DNA of 64,000 nucleotides from Sphaerisporangium krabiense (GTDB taxonomy: Bacteria; Actinomycetota; Actinomycetes; Streptosporangiales; Streptosporangiaceae): positions 4,681,501 to 4,745,500 of the forward strand of contig NZ_JACHBR010000001.1 of the NCBI RefSeq assembly GCF_014200435.1, read 5' to 3'. A program made the position numbers and the translations under genes. Below, in pieces: positions 49,375 to 58,643 of the stretch. How positions within the stretch are numbered: position 1 is the stretch's first letter; each line of letters begins with the position of its first letter. A model generated the notes under the pieces. The model saw only the letters and a list, made by a program, of their open reading frames with translations. It had not been told where the DNA came from and made no database searches.

Positions 49375-51263
49375 ATGGCGACTTTCTGCCTGCACCGCGC
49401 AACGGCGCGTGAACTCGCCGACACCATAGCTGAAGGTGGTCTGACGCAGCGGCTCGTCGACGCCCATAGGGAACTGCTGTGGCAGGAGCCGAGCCCGAGC
49501 GAAGTCCGCTCGTGGGTCAACAGCATCCCCACGGTCGTGACTGCCCTGCTCGGCGCCGGGCTCGATGGTGTGACCGTGCTGTTGGAGATGAAGACTCCGA
49601 TCACCGACGTGCGCATGGACATGGTCCTGATCGGCACCTCCCCCGCGTCGGGACGGATGTCGGTGGTCGTGGTGGAAAACAAGCAGTGGTCATGGGTGCA
49701 GCCCGTGCCCGAATCGGAGCTTGTGCGCATCAGCCGCGACGGCAAGCCGACTCTGCACCCGGCCAACCAGGTGTGGGGATATCGGCATGTGCTGGCCGAT
49801 TTCGTCCCGCTGCTCCGTACCGCAACCGTGTGTGGCGTGGTCAACCTCCACAACGCCCCCACTGAGCAGGTGGCTGAGATTCATCCCGACGCCCAGGGAC
49901 TTGATCCCGCGATTCCCCGATGGGTGCGCTTATTGGGCAAGGACCAGCGGAAAGAGTTCCAGGCGACGCTGCAATCAGTTCTGTCGGCCGAGCGATCCGC
50001 AGAGCACGCCGATGATCTGCTCGAGGCGGTTGTCGTCCCCACCGAGGGCCTGATGACCAAGGTCGCGGAGGCCGTCCGCGCCCGGAGCGTCTTCCCCCTG
50101 CTGGATGAACAGCGGGAGGCCTACGACTACGTGAGGGCTCTGGTCAAGCGGGCCAAGCGAGGGGAACGAGGAAGCCGTAAGGAAGTGGTCGTTATCGTGG
50201 GTGGTCCGGGCACCGGGAAGAGCGTGATTGCCGTTGAGCTGCTCGGCGCGCTGAACCGGCAGGGCACCCGGACGATGCACGCGACCGGTAGCCGCTCGTT
50301 CACCCAAACGCTCCGATTACGTGCGGGTCTGCCCGGCAAGGCCCGTGGTGGGTTCGCCTACTTCAACAACTTCACCGACGCCGCCCCCAATGATCTCGAC
50401 GTTCTGATCGCCGATGAAGCGCACCGCATTCGGCGCACCTCGCGGGACCGCCGTTCGACAGATGACTTGCGGATAGCTCCTCCCCAGGTTGATGAGCTGA
50501 TCAACGCCGCACACGTACCGGTCTTCCTGCTCGACGAATTTCAGATCGTGCGCCGTGACGAGCTCGGCTCCGTGGGCCTCATCGAAGAAGCTGCCGCTCG
50601 CGCTGGATGCTCGGTGAACCGCATCGATTTACGGCATCAGTTCCGCTGCGCTGGCTCGCCCACCTATGTCGACTGGGTCGAGCGGCTGCTGAAGTTGGCC
50701 CCCACCAACGGTAAGCCCATGTGGCAGCCGACCGACGGCTTTACCCTCCAGGTCGTCCACGATCCTGCCGTAATGGAGACGTTCCTCCGCGAGCGGGTGG
50801 CGGAAGGCCACACCGCGCGCATCATGGCTGGCTTCTGCTGGCCGTGGAGCGAACCTTCCGCTGAGGATCCTCTCCCAGTGGACGTGAAGCTCCCCGGCTG
50901 GGAACGTCCGTGGAACCTTCAGGCAGAAGAGCCGATCAACGGCATCCCGCCATGGCCGCTGTGGGCCACTGATTCAGCCGGGTTCGGCCAGATCGGCTGC
51001 ATCTACAGCGCTCAAGGCTTCGAGTTCGACTACGCCGGGGTCATCATCGGCCCCGACTTGACGTGGACTCCTTCGGGCTGGGTCACGGTTCGACAGGCGA
51101 ACAAAGATCGGACCAATACAGCGCCCGAGACTTCGATGCACTGGTTCGCCATACGTATCGGGTCCTGGCCACGCGCGGAATGCGCGGCGTAATCTTGCAC
51201 GCCGTCGACCCCGCCATCAACCGCCTGCTGAACGAACTTGGTGTCCCTGTGATGGATGGCTGA
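49375..51263 (+). pseudogene. DUF2075-family DNA/RNA helicase-nuclease, frameshifted near its end
   Basis: The frame from ATG 49375 runs to a stop at 51190-51192 (605 residues), but the family's C-terminus (FDALVRHTYRVLATRGMRGV) continues in another frame to 51263. Adding one G near 51110 would join them into 629 residues. The N-terminus has a PD-(D/E)xK-like set (D82, E101-x-K103 in VVVENKQW); Walker A is GGPGTGKS (K282), Walker B is VLIADEAHRI, and IYSAQGFEFDYAGVIIG is a late helicase motif. The break removes a conserved helicase end. It may be a real mutation or a sequencing error. The HNH gene upstream is its likely partner. Confidence 0.78.
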
Positions 51264-51780
51264 CACGCGGGATGACACGTACTAATAGCGCCAGCGCCAG
51301 GCTGTCATGGGCATTGGCGGTGCTGATCGCGACAGAGATCGGCAGACCTGTCCGTTTGGTGATGAGGTGGATCTTCGAGCCGTTCTTGCCGCGATCGACA
51401 GGATTCGGACCTGTCAGGTCGCCCATGTGACCGCTCGCACGCTGACCGAGTCGATCGCGCATCGCGACCAGTCCAGCTCTCCGCGTGCGCCCAGCTCGTC
51501 CAGCAGGAGCCGGTACAGCTTGACCCGCATTCGGGCGGTGGTCCACTCGGTGAAGCAGCGGTGCACGTCTGCTAGGAGAACGGAAGGTCGGCGGCAGTTG
51601 CCGCCACGCACACCCGCTGGTGGCCACGTACACGATCATCGCCAGGATCCTCCGGTCGTCCACCCGCGGCCGCCCGCCACCTTGTGGCGGTGTCGGCGCC
51701 GGCGAACCACCCGCTGGAACAACTCCCAGACCTCATTGGGGACCAGCGGTCGAAGGAACGCGTCCACGACCGATCTGACG
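51250..51780 (-). pseudogene. IS5-type transposase relic
   Basis: Pieces of one IS5-family transposase lie in order but in different frames: PLVPNEVWELFQRVV (near 51740), MDDRRILAMIVYVATSGCAWRQLPP (from 51663), HRCFTEWT then LLLDELGARGELDWSRCAIDSVS (51560-51430) and GDLTGPNPVDRGKNGSKIHLIT (about 51420-51350). At least three frameshifts separate them, and the C-terminal part with the last catalytic Glu is missing. It ends against the 3' end of the DUF2075 gene. Certainly inactive. Confidence 0.82.
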
Positions 51781-51845
51781 ATCAACCTCAAACGAGTCGC
51801 GGTCAAGGCCGGATGCACCGCCACGTTGACGCCTGACAGCCCCAC

Positions 51846-52130
51846 CGTGAGTGCCTCATAGCTTTGTCCGCTGGGTTCGCCTCAGGAAGTCCTCTCCTCC
51901 CGCGTCGCTGCCGACCGTCACCCTGTCGACCGCAGACGCCTCCCCGGCCTCATCTGCCAGCAGCCATAGCAGAAGCCTTCGCCCCACCTGTCGCAGGCAG
52001 AAACCAAATCGCCGGAGCCGACTTTGGATGACTTGCATAAGCCGTTTCCCCTGGCGTATATATCAAGCGGGCAGCGGTAGGGCGAGTGCGGCATGAAGTC
52101 CGTACTGATGGATAAGTTCATCTGCAAAAG
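51846..52130. other. non-coding gap
   Basis: Between the IS5 relic and the hypothetical gene I see no supported gene, repeat or hairpin; the short frames are unsupported. It is AT-richer than the chromosome average, in keeping with an acquired island. Confidence 0.4.
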
Positions 52131-52895
52131 TCACTCTCCCACTCCTTCGTGATTCGGTCTCGAATCTCCCGATTGTATTCGACACGCGCAGGCAGGTAGG
52201 GGGCAGGGGGTGGGCTCTGCACGGAAAGGCCACCCTGGCATTACGGCGACCCCAGGCGGGACGTAGAACGAGGTGCTGGAGTCTGAAATCTGGATCATTG
52301 AGGGTGCTTGGATCGGTTCATCCTCCAGCATGATCCACTTGGCTCCATTCGAGCCTTTGGCAAGTTCGACGCGAATTGCTCTAGCTACCCCTGACGGAGC
52401 AGACTGCAGGCCGTGCAGATGGTGTGCGGCGATTAGTTCAGGACATGCATCACGGTAGGTCGCATTCCATGGAATGGGACCTCCGGCGGGCCAACTCCCA
52501 CCCTGCCTGAGAGGCCCAGGCCAACCTGCCCGCATGTATGAGTAGCGAGCCACCGCGAGTTCGATGCCTACGCCGCGGTTTGGGTTAGTAGCAGCCTCAA
52601 CGAAGGTACGGTGATAAGTGAGATAATCGGTCGCTAGGGTCGCCCTTGCCTGACGTCCGCGCTTATCTCTTACTGTGCAATGAAGTAGCCCCCACCCAAG
52701 TGGCGTCGGGATCAGGCTGGACGCACCGCAGAACTCATCGTAAGTTGTACCCGCATCACGCGCAGTGGAAGGCGAAATCTCTGAGTACTCTTTCAGATCC
52801 GTTTCCTTCAGGGCTGAATTCATGTACAAGCCCCGCTTCTCCCATACCGGATTCCGTGGAGAGCTGTAGCCGGCCTTGGATCGCTTTCTCGTCAT
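52131..52895 (-). CDS. hypothetical island protein
   Basis: A 254-residue protein with balanced composition (SLIPTPLGWGLLHCTV, ATDYLTYHRTFVEAAT, ELAVARYSYMRAGWPG, SSTSFYVPPGVAVMPGWPF) and AT-richer codons than the core genome, so likely part of the acquired island. No motif, signal peptide or membrane span is evident. Neither ATG 52895 nor the in-frame ATG about 24 codons later has a clear ribosome site. Possibly a defence or plasmid-derived accessory protein, but I do not recognise it. Confidence 0.5.
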   Translation of the reverse strand: MTRKRSKAGYSSPRNPVWEKRGLYMNSALKETDLKEYSEISPSTARDAGTTYDEFCGASSLIPTPLGWGLLHCTVRDKRGRQARATLATDYLTYHRTFVEAATNPNRGVGIELAVARYSYMRAGWPGPLRQGGSWPAGGPIPWNATYRDACPELIAAHHLHGLQSAPSGVARAIRVELAKGSNGAKWIMLEDEPIQAPSMIQISDSSTSFYVPPGVAVMPGWPFRAEPTPCPLPACACRIQSGDSRPNHEGVGE

Positions 52896-53270
52896 ACCGA
52901 GAATGCTGCCGCCATGGAGAAAGTTGCGCTACCGGTCACATTCCAGCGCTCTTCACTCGCCTTGAGATGGCTACGAACTGGGTGGATGCTCGCCCACAAG
53001 CCCGTCAACCGTGTGTGGCAAGCGCGATCGCGTCATCCGCAAAGCGCGCCAGCGGTTCAGGCAGCCAGCCGAACCCTTAGGTGCTCAAGTGGTGGCTTCT
53101 GCCAGCCTCTCGGGCGCGCGGGGCGGTGCGTGCCCAGACCGGCCGAAGAGCCGCAGTCGGGCACGCAGACCGCCCGGCGGGCCGCCTTGACTGGAAGACG
53201 TGAAGAAAGTCCTCATCCGATGGGACTGGCTCGCTTGGTAGCTGGCCCCGGGTCTCAAGCTGGCCGGCGG
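52896..53270. other. 375-bp region without a supported gene
   Basis: No frame here has family motifs, a ribosome site or even codon bias. It lies where actinomycete integrative elements usually carry replication or excision genes next to int, so it may be the remains of such genes; I could not recognise any fragment. Confidence 0.35.
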
Positions 53271-53516
53271 CTACTCGGGCTTGGGGAGCTCGCGCTCGTC
53301 TGAGTCGGTGACGAAGGAGCCCATGCCGGGTTCGGTGTGGATGAGGCCGTCTGCTCGTAGGGCGCGCATGACCTTCTGGGCGGTGGCGTTGGCGATGCCG
53401 AACTCTTCGATGATGGCGATGAGGGAGGGGATGCGCTCGCCTGGCTTGTACTGGCCGGCGAGGATGTGTTCGCGCATGATCGCGTGGACCTGGCGCCACC
53501 TGGGCTGCGTGAACAC
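53271..53516 (-). CDS. GntR-family winged-helix regulator (DNA-binding domain only)
   Basis: An 81-residue protein consisting of a GntR winged helix: WRQVHAIMREHILAGQYKPG, ERIPSLIAIIEEFGIANAT and AQKVMRALRADGLIHTEPGMGSFV. No ligand-binding domain follows, as in the short regulators of actinomycete integrative elements. The GTG at 53516 is directly divergent from the integrase remnant. It probably controlled the excision and integration genes of the former element. Confidence 0.82.
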   Translation of the reverse strand: MFTQPRWRQVHAIMREHILAGQYKPGERIPSLIAIIEEFGIANATAQKVMRALRADGLIHTEPGMGSFVTDSDERELPKPE

Positions 53517-54879
53517 CAGCTATGACGTGAAGTTCTGGGACATCCGCCGCAACCAATCCAGCAGGACCGCCTTGTTCGAGGTGCGCTGGAAGGTTGGCCG
53601 GCGGGGGAAACGAAGAGCTTCCGCACCAAGGGTTTGGCCGAGAGCTTCCTGTCCGATATGCGACAAGCGGCCAAGTGGACGGCCAAGCGGGGCGAGGCGT
53701 TCGAGCTGGAAACCGGCCTGCCGAGTCGATGATCAAGGCTAAGAACGCGCGAAACTCGCTGCAGTTCGCACAGGCGTACGTCTTGGCCAAGTGGCCTCAC
53801 TCCGCGGCCAAGTCCCGTGAGGGCATGACGGACACCATGACAGGCGTCACGCTCGCGCTGCTGCATGACCGTCCGGGCAAGCCTGATACCGCAACGCTGC
53901 GGGCGGTCCTTCGCAACCACGTTTTCCTACCCGACGACCGGCGGGCGCTCCTCGATCCTGAGCAGACGGCGGCGATGCGCTGGCTCTCCGCGGCTTCGCT
54001 GACCGTCATCGAGTTGGAGGAGGCCAAGACCGTGCGCGCTGTGTTGGCGGCGATATCCGTCAACCTCGGCGGCACACGGGCGGCTGACCCTACCTTCCGG
54101 CGCAAGCGCGCGGTGTTTCATCACGCGCTTGGCTACGCGGTTGAGCTGGGGAACTTTCGGCGAATCCGCTGGACCGGGTGAAGTAGAAGCTCGCGAAGAT
54201 CTCGGGCGAGGTAGATCGGCGCGTGGTGGTCAATCCGACGCAGGCTCGGGAGCTCCTGGCGGCGGTCACCTATGTGGGCCGGGCCCGCGGAGCGATGCTG
54301 GCTGGGATGTTTGCCTGCATGTACTTCGCCGGCCTGCGGCCTGCTGAGGCGGCGGGGCTCCGCGAGAAGGACTGTCACCTACCCGAAACCGGGTGGGGCC
54401 TGCTGACCTTGGAGGAGACTCGTCCGGAAAGTGGGCGGCGGTTCTCCGACTCAGGCGAGACGCATGATGTTCGTGGGCTCAAGCAGCGTCGACGCAAGGC
54501 CATACGCGATGTGCCGATCCCGCTTGAGCTGGTGAAGATCCTCCGCGCGCACATCGAGGAGCATGGCGCCGCGGCTGACGGGCGGCTGTTTCGCACTGCG
54601 ACCGGCGGCGTCTTCTCCACGACGGCCTACGCCAAGGTATGGAAGGAAGCGCGGATGTACGCGCTGACACCTGATCAAGTCGCGTCATCCTTGGCAGGCA
54701 GGCCGTACGACCTGCGGCATGCGGCGGTCTCGCTCTGGCTCAACTCCGGGGTTCCGGCTCCGGACGTCGCTGAGCGGGCAGGGCACAGTGTGGACGTGCT
54801 GCTTCGGGTGTACGCCAAGTGCATCGATGGGCAGCGAGAGATCGCCAACCAGCGGATAGCGGACGCGCTGACGACCTGA
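53517..54879 (+). pseudogene. tyrosine integrase, multiply frameshifted
   Basis: All parts of an actinomycete tyrosine recombinase are present but broken. The N-terminal piece (YDVKFWDIRRNQSSRT) shifts frame near 53610, again near 53725 (CCGAGTCG where CCGGAGTCG would read on) and near 54160 (CGGCG for CGGGCG), and an amber TAG at 54184 stands where V-K-W-K would be expected. The catalytic domain is intact from 54223: AGLRPAEAAGL (Arg), DLRHAAVSLWLNSG (H-x-x-R type box) and AGHSVDVLLRVYAKC (His and Tyr). Several breaks look like loss of single G residues. It lies about 200 bp from tRNA-Arg, its probable target. Confidence 0.85.
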
Positions 54880-54893
54880 AGACGATCACTCTG

Positions 54894-54930
54894 CGAAGGG
54901 CCACGGATGACCGTGGCCCTTCGATTTTGT
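54894..54930 (+). terminator. Rho-independent terminator after integrase
   Basis: CGAAGGGCCACGG (54894-54906), a four-base loop ATGA and CCGTGGCCCTTCG (54911-54923) form a perfect 13-bp stem followed by ATTTTGT. It starts 15 bases after the integrase stop and has the T-run most other hairpins in this window lack. Confidence 0.85.
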
Positions 54931-55085
54931 GTGTCTGAGCTGGGCAAAAGGCGCGGTTTTCATCCCGCATATATCCCGCAAGTACCCGCCTGGGGCTGCA
55001 TTCGGTGGCATGCGGCTGCAGGTGGCGACGATCGCCGATCAAGAGGAAAGACCAGGTCAGAGGGTAGATGACCTGGTCTGGAGGG

Positions 55086-55159
55086 CGCGCCCTGCAGGAT
55101 TCGAACCTGCGACCGTCGGATTAGAAGTCCGGTGCTCTGTCCAGCTGAGCTAAGGGCGC
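55086..55159 (-). tRNA. tRNA-Arg (anticodon UCU)
   Basis: On the minus strand the 74-base gene folds as a cloverleaf: acceptor GCGCCCT with AGGGCGC, D-arm GCTCAGCTGGACAGAGC, anticodon arm with loop CTTCTAA (anticodon TCT) and T-arm CGCAGGTTCGAATCCTGCA. CCA is not encoded. The 3' end faces the broken integrase, the usual arrangement for an integrative-element attachment site. I looked for a second copy of the 3' end farther left (the other att site) and did not see one in the window. Confidence 0.93.
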
Positions 55160-55756
55160 TCTCGGTTAATTGTGCATGATCCCAGGAGTGGCCGTGTACC
55201 TTGCGGGGGCGGGTGGGCCGGTCATGGCTTGTGGGAGTCTATGGCCTGGCAGGGCGGGGGGCAGGTGGGTGGCCGGGGGCCTGAGATCGGTGTCTTCGGT
55301 CGGTGGGTGTGATCGTCTGGCGGAGGTCTCTCTAGGGTGATCTTCGGACTTTCAGGTGCTGTCGCGCTTGGGCGTACGCGGTGAGCGGGATGCGGAGTTG
55401 GGCGGGCGCCGTGCAGGGCATCGGGATCAACCGTCCCGCATCATGCTGAGACGGCGCCGACAGAAGGGCGTGCACCAGGACGATGAGGCACGCTGCGCGA
55501 CACGAACATCGACCGGGGTGAGTGAGAGCGCACGAGGCCAGGCCGTCTACGTGGCGTGTCTCTCGCGGATCGGTGCGACGCGCGACGTGGGCTGGGGCGC
55601 ACCGACAGGCGGGACGGCGTGTCTCGTCGTCGGTGTGGGTGGCGGGGAGTGCGGGTTGTCGAGAACTTGGGTGGGCGGATCGGGAGACAACTGGGTAAAG
55701 CGCAGGCGCTGCTGGTGAGGTGATGATGCGGTCACTTCGTCTGGCGGCGCGGACTC
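55160..55756. other. 597-bp region without a supported gene
   Basis: It lies between the tRNA and the first ECF sigma gene. A 120-codon frame (55356-55718) exists, but it has no motif, no ribosome site and poor codon bias, so I do not call it. The promoter of the sigma gene should lie in the right part. Confidence 0.4.
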
Positions 55757-56335
55757 ATGAAGGGGTGGCCGTTGAGGGTTGATGCGGCCGAGATCGATGA
55801 TGCTGAGCTGATCAGGCGGTCTGGTGATGATCCTGAGCAGTTCGCGGTGTTGTTCGACCGGTATGGGCGGCAGATTCATCGGTATGTGGCGCGCCGGCTT
55901 GGTGCGCAGGTCGCCGATGACATCGTGGGCGAGACGTTTCTGGCCGCGTTCCGGCGGCGTGGGGCGTTCGATACGTCGTTTCCGCAGGCCAGGCCGTGGC
56001 TGTACGGGATCGCTACCACGCTGATCGCCAGGCATCGGCGGCAGGAGGAGCGGTTGCTGCGGGCGCTGCACCGGACAGGGATCGATCCGTTGCCTGAGGC
56101 CATGGCGGACGTCGTGGAGCGGCGGGTGGCGGCGCAGGACAGGAAGCGTGAGCTGGCGGGGGCGCTGGCGTCGCTGTCGCGTGGTGACCGGGACGTGCTG
56201 TTGCTGGTCGCGTGGGAGGACATGTCGTACGAGGAGGTGGCGCGGGCGTTGGACATTCCCCTGGGAACCGTGCGGTCGCGGCTGCATCGGGCGCGGAAGA
56301 AGGCCAGGAGCGTGCTGGAAGGGGAGGAGTTCTGA
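55757..56335 (+). CDS. ECF-type RNA polymerase sigma factor 1
   Basis: A 192-residue ECF sigma factor. Region 2 is FAVLFDRYGRQIHRYVARRLG then DDIVGETFLAAFRRRGAF with RPWLYGIA; region 4 is LLLVAWEDMSYEEVARAL and IPLGTVRSRLHRARKKAR. ATG at 55757 lacks a ribosome site; TTG at 55772 with AAGGGG just upstream may be the true start. It overlaps its partner gene by one base (TGATG). The partner is probably its regulator or effector. Confidence 0.9.
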   Translation: MKGWPLRVDAAEIDDAELIRRSGDDPEQFAVLFDRYGRQIHRYVARRLGAQVADDIVGETFLAAFRRRGAFDTSFPQARPWLYGIATTLIARHRRQEERLLRALHRTGIDPLPEAMADVVERRVAAQDRKRELAGALASLSRGDRDVLLLVAWEDMSYEEVARALDIPLGTVRSRLHRARKKARSVLEGEEF

Positions 56336-57384
56336 TGGGGGTCGGTCTCAGGGAGTTCCGTCGGGACACGCCGGAGATGACGGCGGAGGCCGAAGGGGCG
56401 GCTCGGGCGCGGCTGGTGGCGGCCATGCGGGCTGAGCGCGAAGGTCGTGAAGGCGGGGAGAAGGGAGCTCTCGGAGGGCTGGAGCGGGGCGGTCGCGGGG
56501 GCCGGGTGGGTAGGAAGGCTGGGCTTGGTCGGGGCGGTGGGTCTTCCGTGGTTCGCTTGGGGGTGCGGGTGGCGGTCGCGGCGGGGGTGGCGGTGCTGGT
56601 CGGTGCCGGGATCGTTCTGGTGCGGGGCGGGCCTGCCATGGTGCCGGCGGCGAATGTACGGGAGCTCGGGGAGCGGGCTGCCGAGGCGGCGGAGAGTACG
56701 CCCGCACCGGTCGCGGGTACCGGCAAGTGGCTTTACATCAAGCAGCTACAGGCGCCTGCGGCGGAGGGGAGCCACGGGTTCGGCAGGGATCTCGGGAAGC
56801 GCATGACGTGGGAGCAGTGGACCAGTTCGGACGGGAAGCAGGTGGCCTGGTATCAGCCGGACGGCAAGCTGCTCGTGCAGGGAACCTCTCCTGGGGTCAG
56901 CGCGGCCGAGTTGTCCGAGCGGCCGGTCACTCCCGAGGAGATGATCAAGCGCGTCGAAAGCGCGTTGCAGGCGAGCCGCGTCGGCGCCATTGTCGACGTC
57001 GATCACGGGCCTCCCACGACGGAAGAGGAGGAGTTGTTTCAGGCGATCTCCCAGCTGATGAGTGAGCAGTCACTCGGACCTGAGGTCCGGGCCGCGCTTT
57101 TCCGGGCGCTGCCCACCATCCCGGGCGTTTCGATGACGCGGGACGTGGCCGACGCCGATGGCAGAAAGGGGGTGGCGTTCAGTTATGCGGGATCGTGGGC
57201 TAGGTCCGATCTCATCCTGGACGCCACGGACTACCGCTTTCTGGGCACTTACGGGGTCACTCTCAAGGACCAGACCTTCGAGTACGCCGACGTCGGCAAG
57301 GTCTTCGTCAAAGCAGGCACTCCGCTCAACTGGACGGCCCAACTTGAGACTCAGGTCGTGGATCGGGCCGGCCTGAAGCCCTGA
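56335..57384 (+). CDS. CU044_5270-family membrane protein (sigma-factor partner)
   Basis: A 349-residue protein: a basic Gly/Arg-rich cytoplasmic segment, one membrane span (VRVAVAAGVAVLVGAGIVLV, about residues 80-100) and an external domain (GTGKWLYIKQLQ, MTWEQWTSSDGKQVAWYQPD, GVAFSYAGSWARSDLILD). This layout is that of the CU044_5270 family found next to ECF sigma genes in Streptosporangiales. It may act as an anti-sigma-like sensor or as a target of the sigma factor. A perfect 17-bp hairpin follows it. Confidence 0.82.
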   Translation: MGVGLREFRRDTPEMTAEAEGAARARLVAAMRAEREGREGGEKGALGGLERGGRGGRVGRKAGLGRGGGSSVVRLGVRVAVAAGVAVLVGAGIVLVRGGPAMVPAANVRELGERAAEAAESTPAPVAGTGKWLYIKQLQAPAAEGSHGFGRDLGKRMTWEQWTSSDGKQVAWYQPDGKLLVQGTSPGVSAAELSERPVTPEEMIKRVESALQASRVGAIVDVDHGPPTTEEEELFQAISQLMSEQSLGPEVRAALFRALPTIPGVSMTRDVADADGRKGVAFSYAGSWARSDLILDATDYRFLGTYGVTLKDQTFEYADVGKVFVKAGTPLNWTAQLETQVVDRAGLKP

Positions 57385-57431
57385 CGGGACATGGAGACAG
57401 GGCCGGATAGAGGCCCCTGGCATGAACGTGT

Positions 57432-57478
57432 GAGGGGACACGGAACAGAACCTTTCCGGCCCTGTTCCGTGTCCCCTC
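57432..57478. terminator. perfect 17-bp hairpin
   Basis: GAGGGGACACGGAACAG (57432-57448) pairs perfectly with CTGTTCCGTGTCCCCTC (57462-57478) around a 13-base loop. It stands 47 bases after the CU044_5270-type gene and is probably its terminator. The GGGACACGG...CCGTGTCCC core recurs in the next two hairpins. Confidence 0.75.
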
Positions 57479-57683
57479 GGAGCGGCGCTCCAGCCGTACT
57501 GCCCTGAGTGGAGAGATACGCGGTTGGCGGGTGGAGCCCGGTTCCGGAGTCGGTGTTCCGCAGCACGGCGGAGTCTCTCGGTGTCTGGGCGATCACCCAC
57601 GTCCGTTGCGGGCATCTATCACGGTGCCTCTGGCGGCAGTACAAACTACGTGTCTGTATTAAGAAGCCCGGGCGCACGCGCTC

Positions 57684-57718
57684 TGCCTGGGACATGGCCC
57701 GTGGGCCGTGTCCCAGGC
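57684..57718. repeat. 17-bp hairpin, second of three related
   Basis: TGCCTGGGACATGGCCC and GGGCCGTGTCCCAGGCA pair over 17 positions with one G-T type mismatch and almost no loop. The core GGGACATGGCC...GGCCGTGTCCC is shared with the hairpin at 57771. Confidence 0.75.
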
Positions 57719-57770
57719 ACGTGCAGCCGGCTATGGCCTTAGCTCCAGCACCACGGCGGCCCCAGTGCGC

Positions 57771-57814
57771 CGCCCGGGTGGGACATGGCCTGTGGGCCGT
57801 GTCCCACCCGGGCG
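57771..57814. repeat. 20-bp hairpin, third of three related
   Basis: 57771-57790 (CGCCCGGGTGGGACATGGCC) pairs with 57795-57814 at 19 of 20 positions around the loop TGTG. The same T/C mismatch as in the 57684 hairpin is present in the core, so the two probably arose by duplication of one core palindrome with different outer arms. Confidence 0.75.
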
Positions 57815-58100
57815 GCACCCGCGCGTCCGAGTTGTGTGCGCTTCCACGTCCACGCTGAAGCACCCGGGGGACACGCCGGGCTCTGGTCGGTGCATCGTCC
57901 CCTATCGGGAGGCGATGCCCTTGTTTGTGCATTTGTCCAGGTCAGTTCCCTCGTCGGCTGAAGCGGATGGTCGTCAGGTGGTGCTGGAGGCCGCCTGTGA
58001 GTCGGCTTCCTCTGAAGACGGACGAGTGCCCCGACCCCTGTAATGCTCCCGGGATTCCGGACATGGATCAGAAGACCGACGATCCAGATGAGGAGACCCG

Positions 58101-58643
58101 ATGGGAGCCGATCCCCCCGGACGGTTCATAGAGATCTATGAACATGCCTACCGTCCGATACTCGGGTACGCCTTGCGTCGCTGTGAGGACCCCGATGACG
58201 CGGCCGACGTGGTGGCCGAGACGTTCGCGATCGCCTGGCGGCGGGTTGAGGAGATACCTGAAGGGGACGAGGCCAGGCTTTGGCTGTTCGGGGTGGCTCG
58301 GAGGGTGCTGGCCAATCATCGGCGCGGGGAGTGGCGTCATGAGCGGCGGACGGCGGCGCTGCGGGAGCAGCTTTCGGCTTCACCACTGTTCGCGCAGCGT
58401 TCGCAGGAGGACGTGTCCGACATAGGACGGGTCTTCGCCGGCTTGTCGGACGGTGACCGGGAGCTTCTGGCGCTGGTCGCGTGGGAGCACCTGGACACCG
58501 CTCAGATCGCGCGGACGCTCGGCATCTCGCGCAACGCCGTCCGTGTCCGGCTCTACCGCGCGCGCAGGCGGTTCGCGCGGGGCCTGGCCGAGGCCGGAAT
58601 CGACCATCCACGCACCGTCGAGTTCCAAGGGAGCGCACTGTGA
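58101..58643 (+). CDS. ECF-type RNA polymerase sigma factor 2
   Basis: A 180-residue ECF sigma factor: region 2 FIEIYEHAYRPILGYALRRC, DDAADVVAETFAIAWRRV and ARLWLFGVARRVLANHRRG; region 4 LALVAWEHLDTAQIARTLG and SRNAVRVRLYRARRRF. GAGGAGA lies five bases before the ATG. Its stop overlaps the GTG of the next gene. It differs enough from the factor at 55757 to be an independent system rather than a recent duplicate. Confidence 0.92.
   Translation: MGADPPGRFIEIYEHAYRPILGYALRRCEDPDDAADVVAETFAIAWRRVEEIPEGDEARLWLFGVARRVLANHRRGEWRHERRTAALREQLSASPLFAQRSQEDVSDIGRVFAGLSDGDRELLALVAWEHLDTAQIARTLGISRNAVRVRLYRARRRFARGLAEAGIDHPRTVEFQGSAL

Larger units (their letters stand above)
57385..58100. other. 716-bp gene-free spacer
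   Basis: No open frame here has support. The spacer is dominated by three long hairpins listed separately. The last 100 bases lead into the second ECF sigma gene and hold its ribosome site (GAGGAGA). Confidence 0.5.

Noticed and set aside
48000..55160. Second copy of the tRNA-Arg 3' end as the other attachment site
   Set aside because: No matching stretch of useful length was seen by eye between 45 and 55 kb; it may lie outside the window.
55356..55718. 120-codon frame next to the tRNA
   Set aside because: No ribosome site, no recognisable motif and uneven codon bias.
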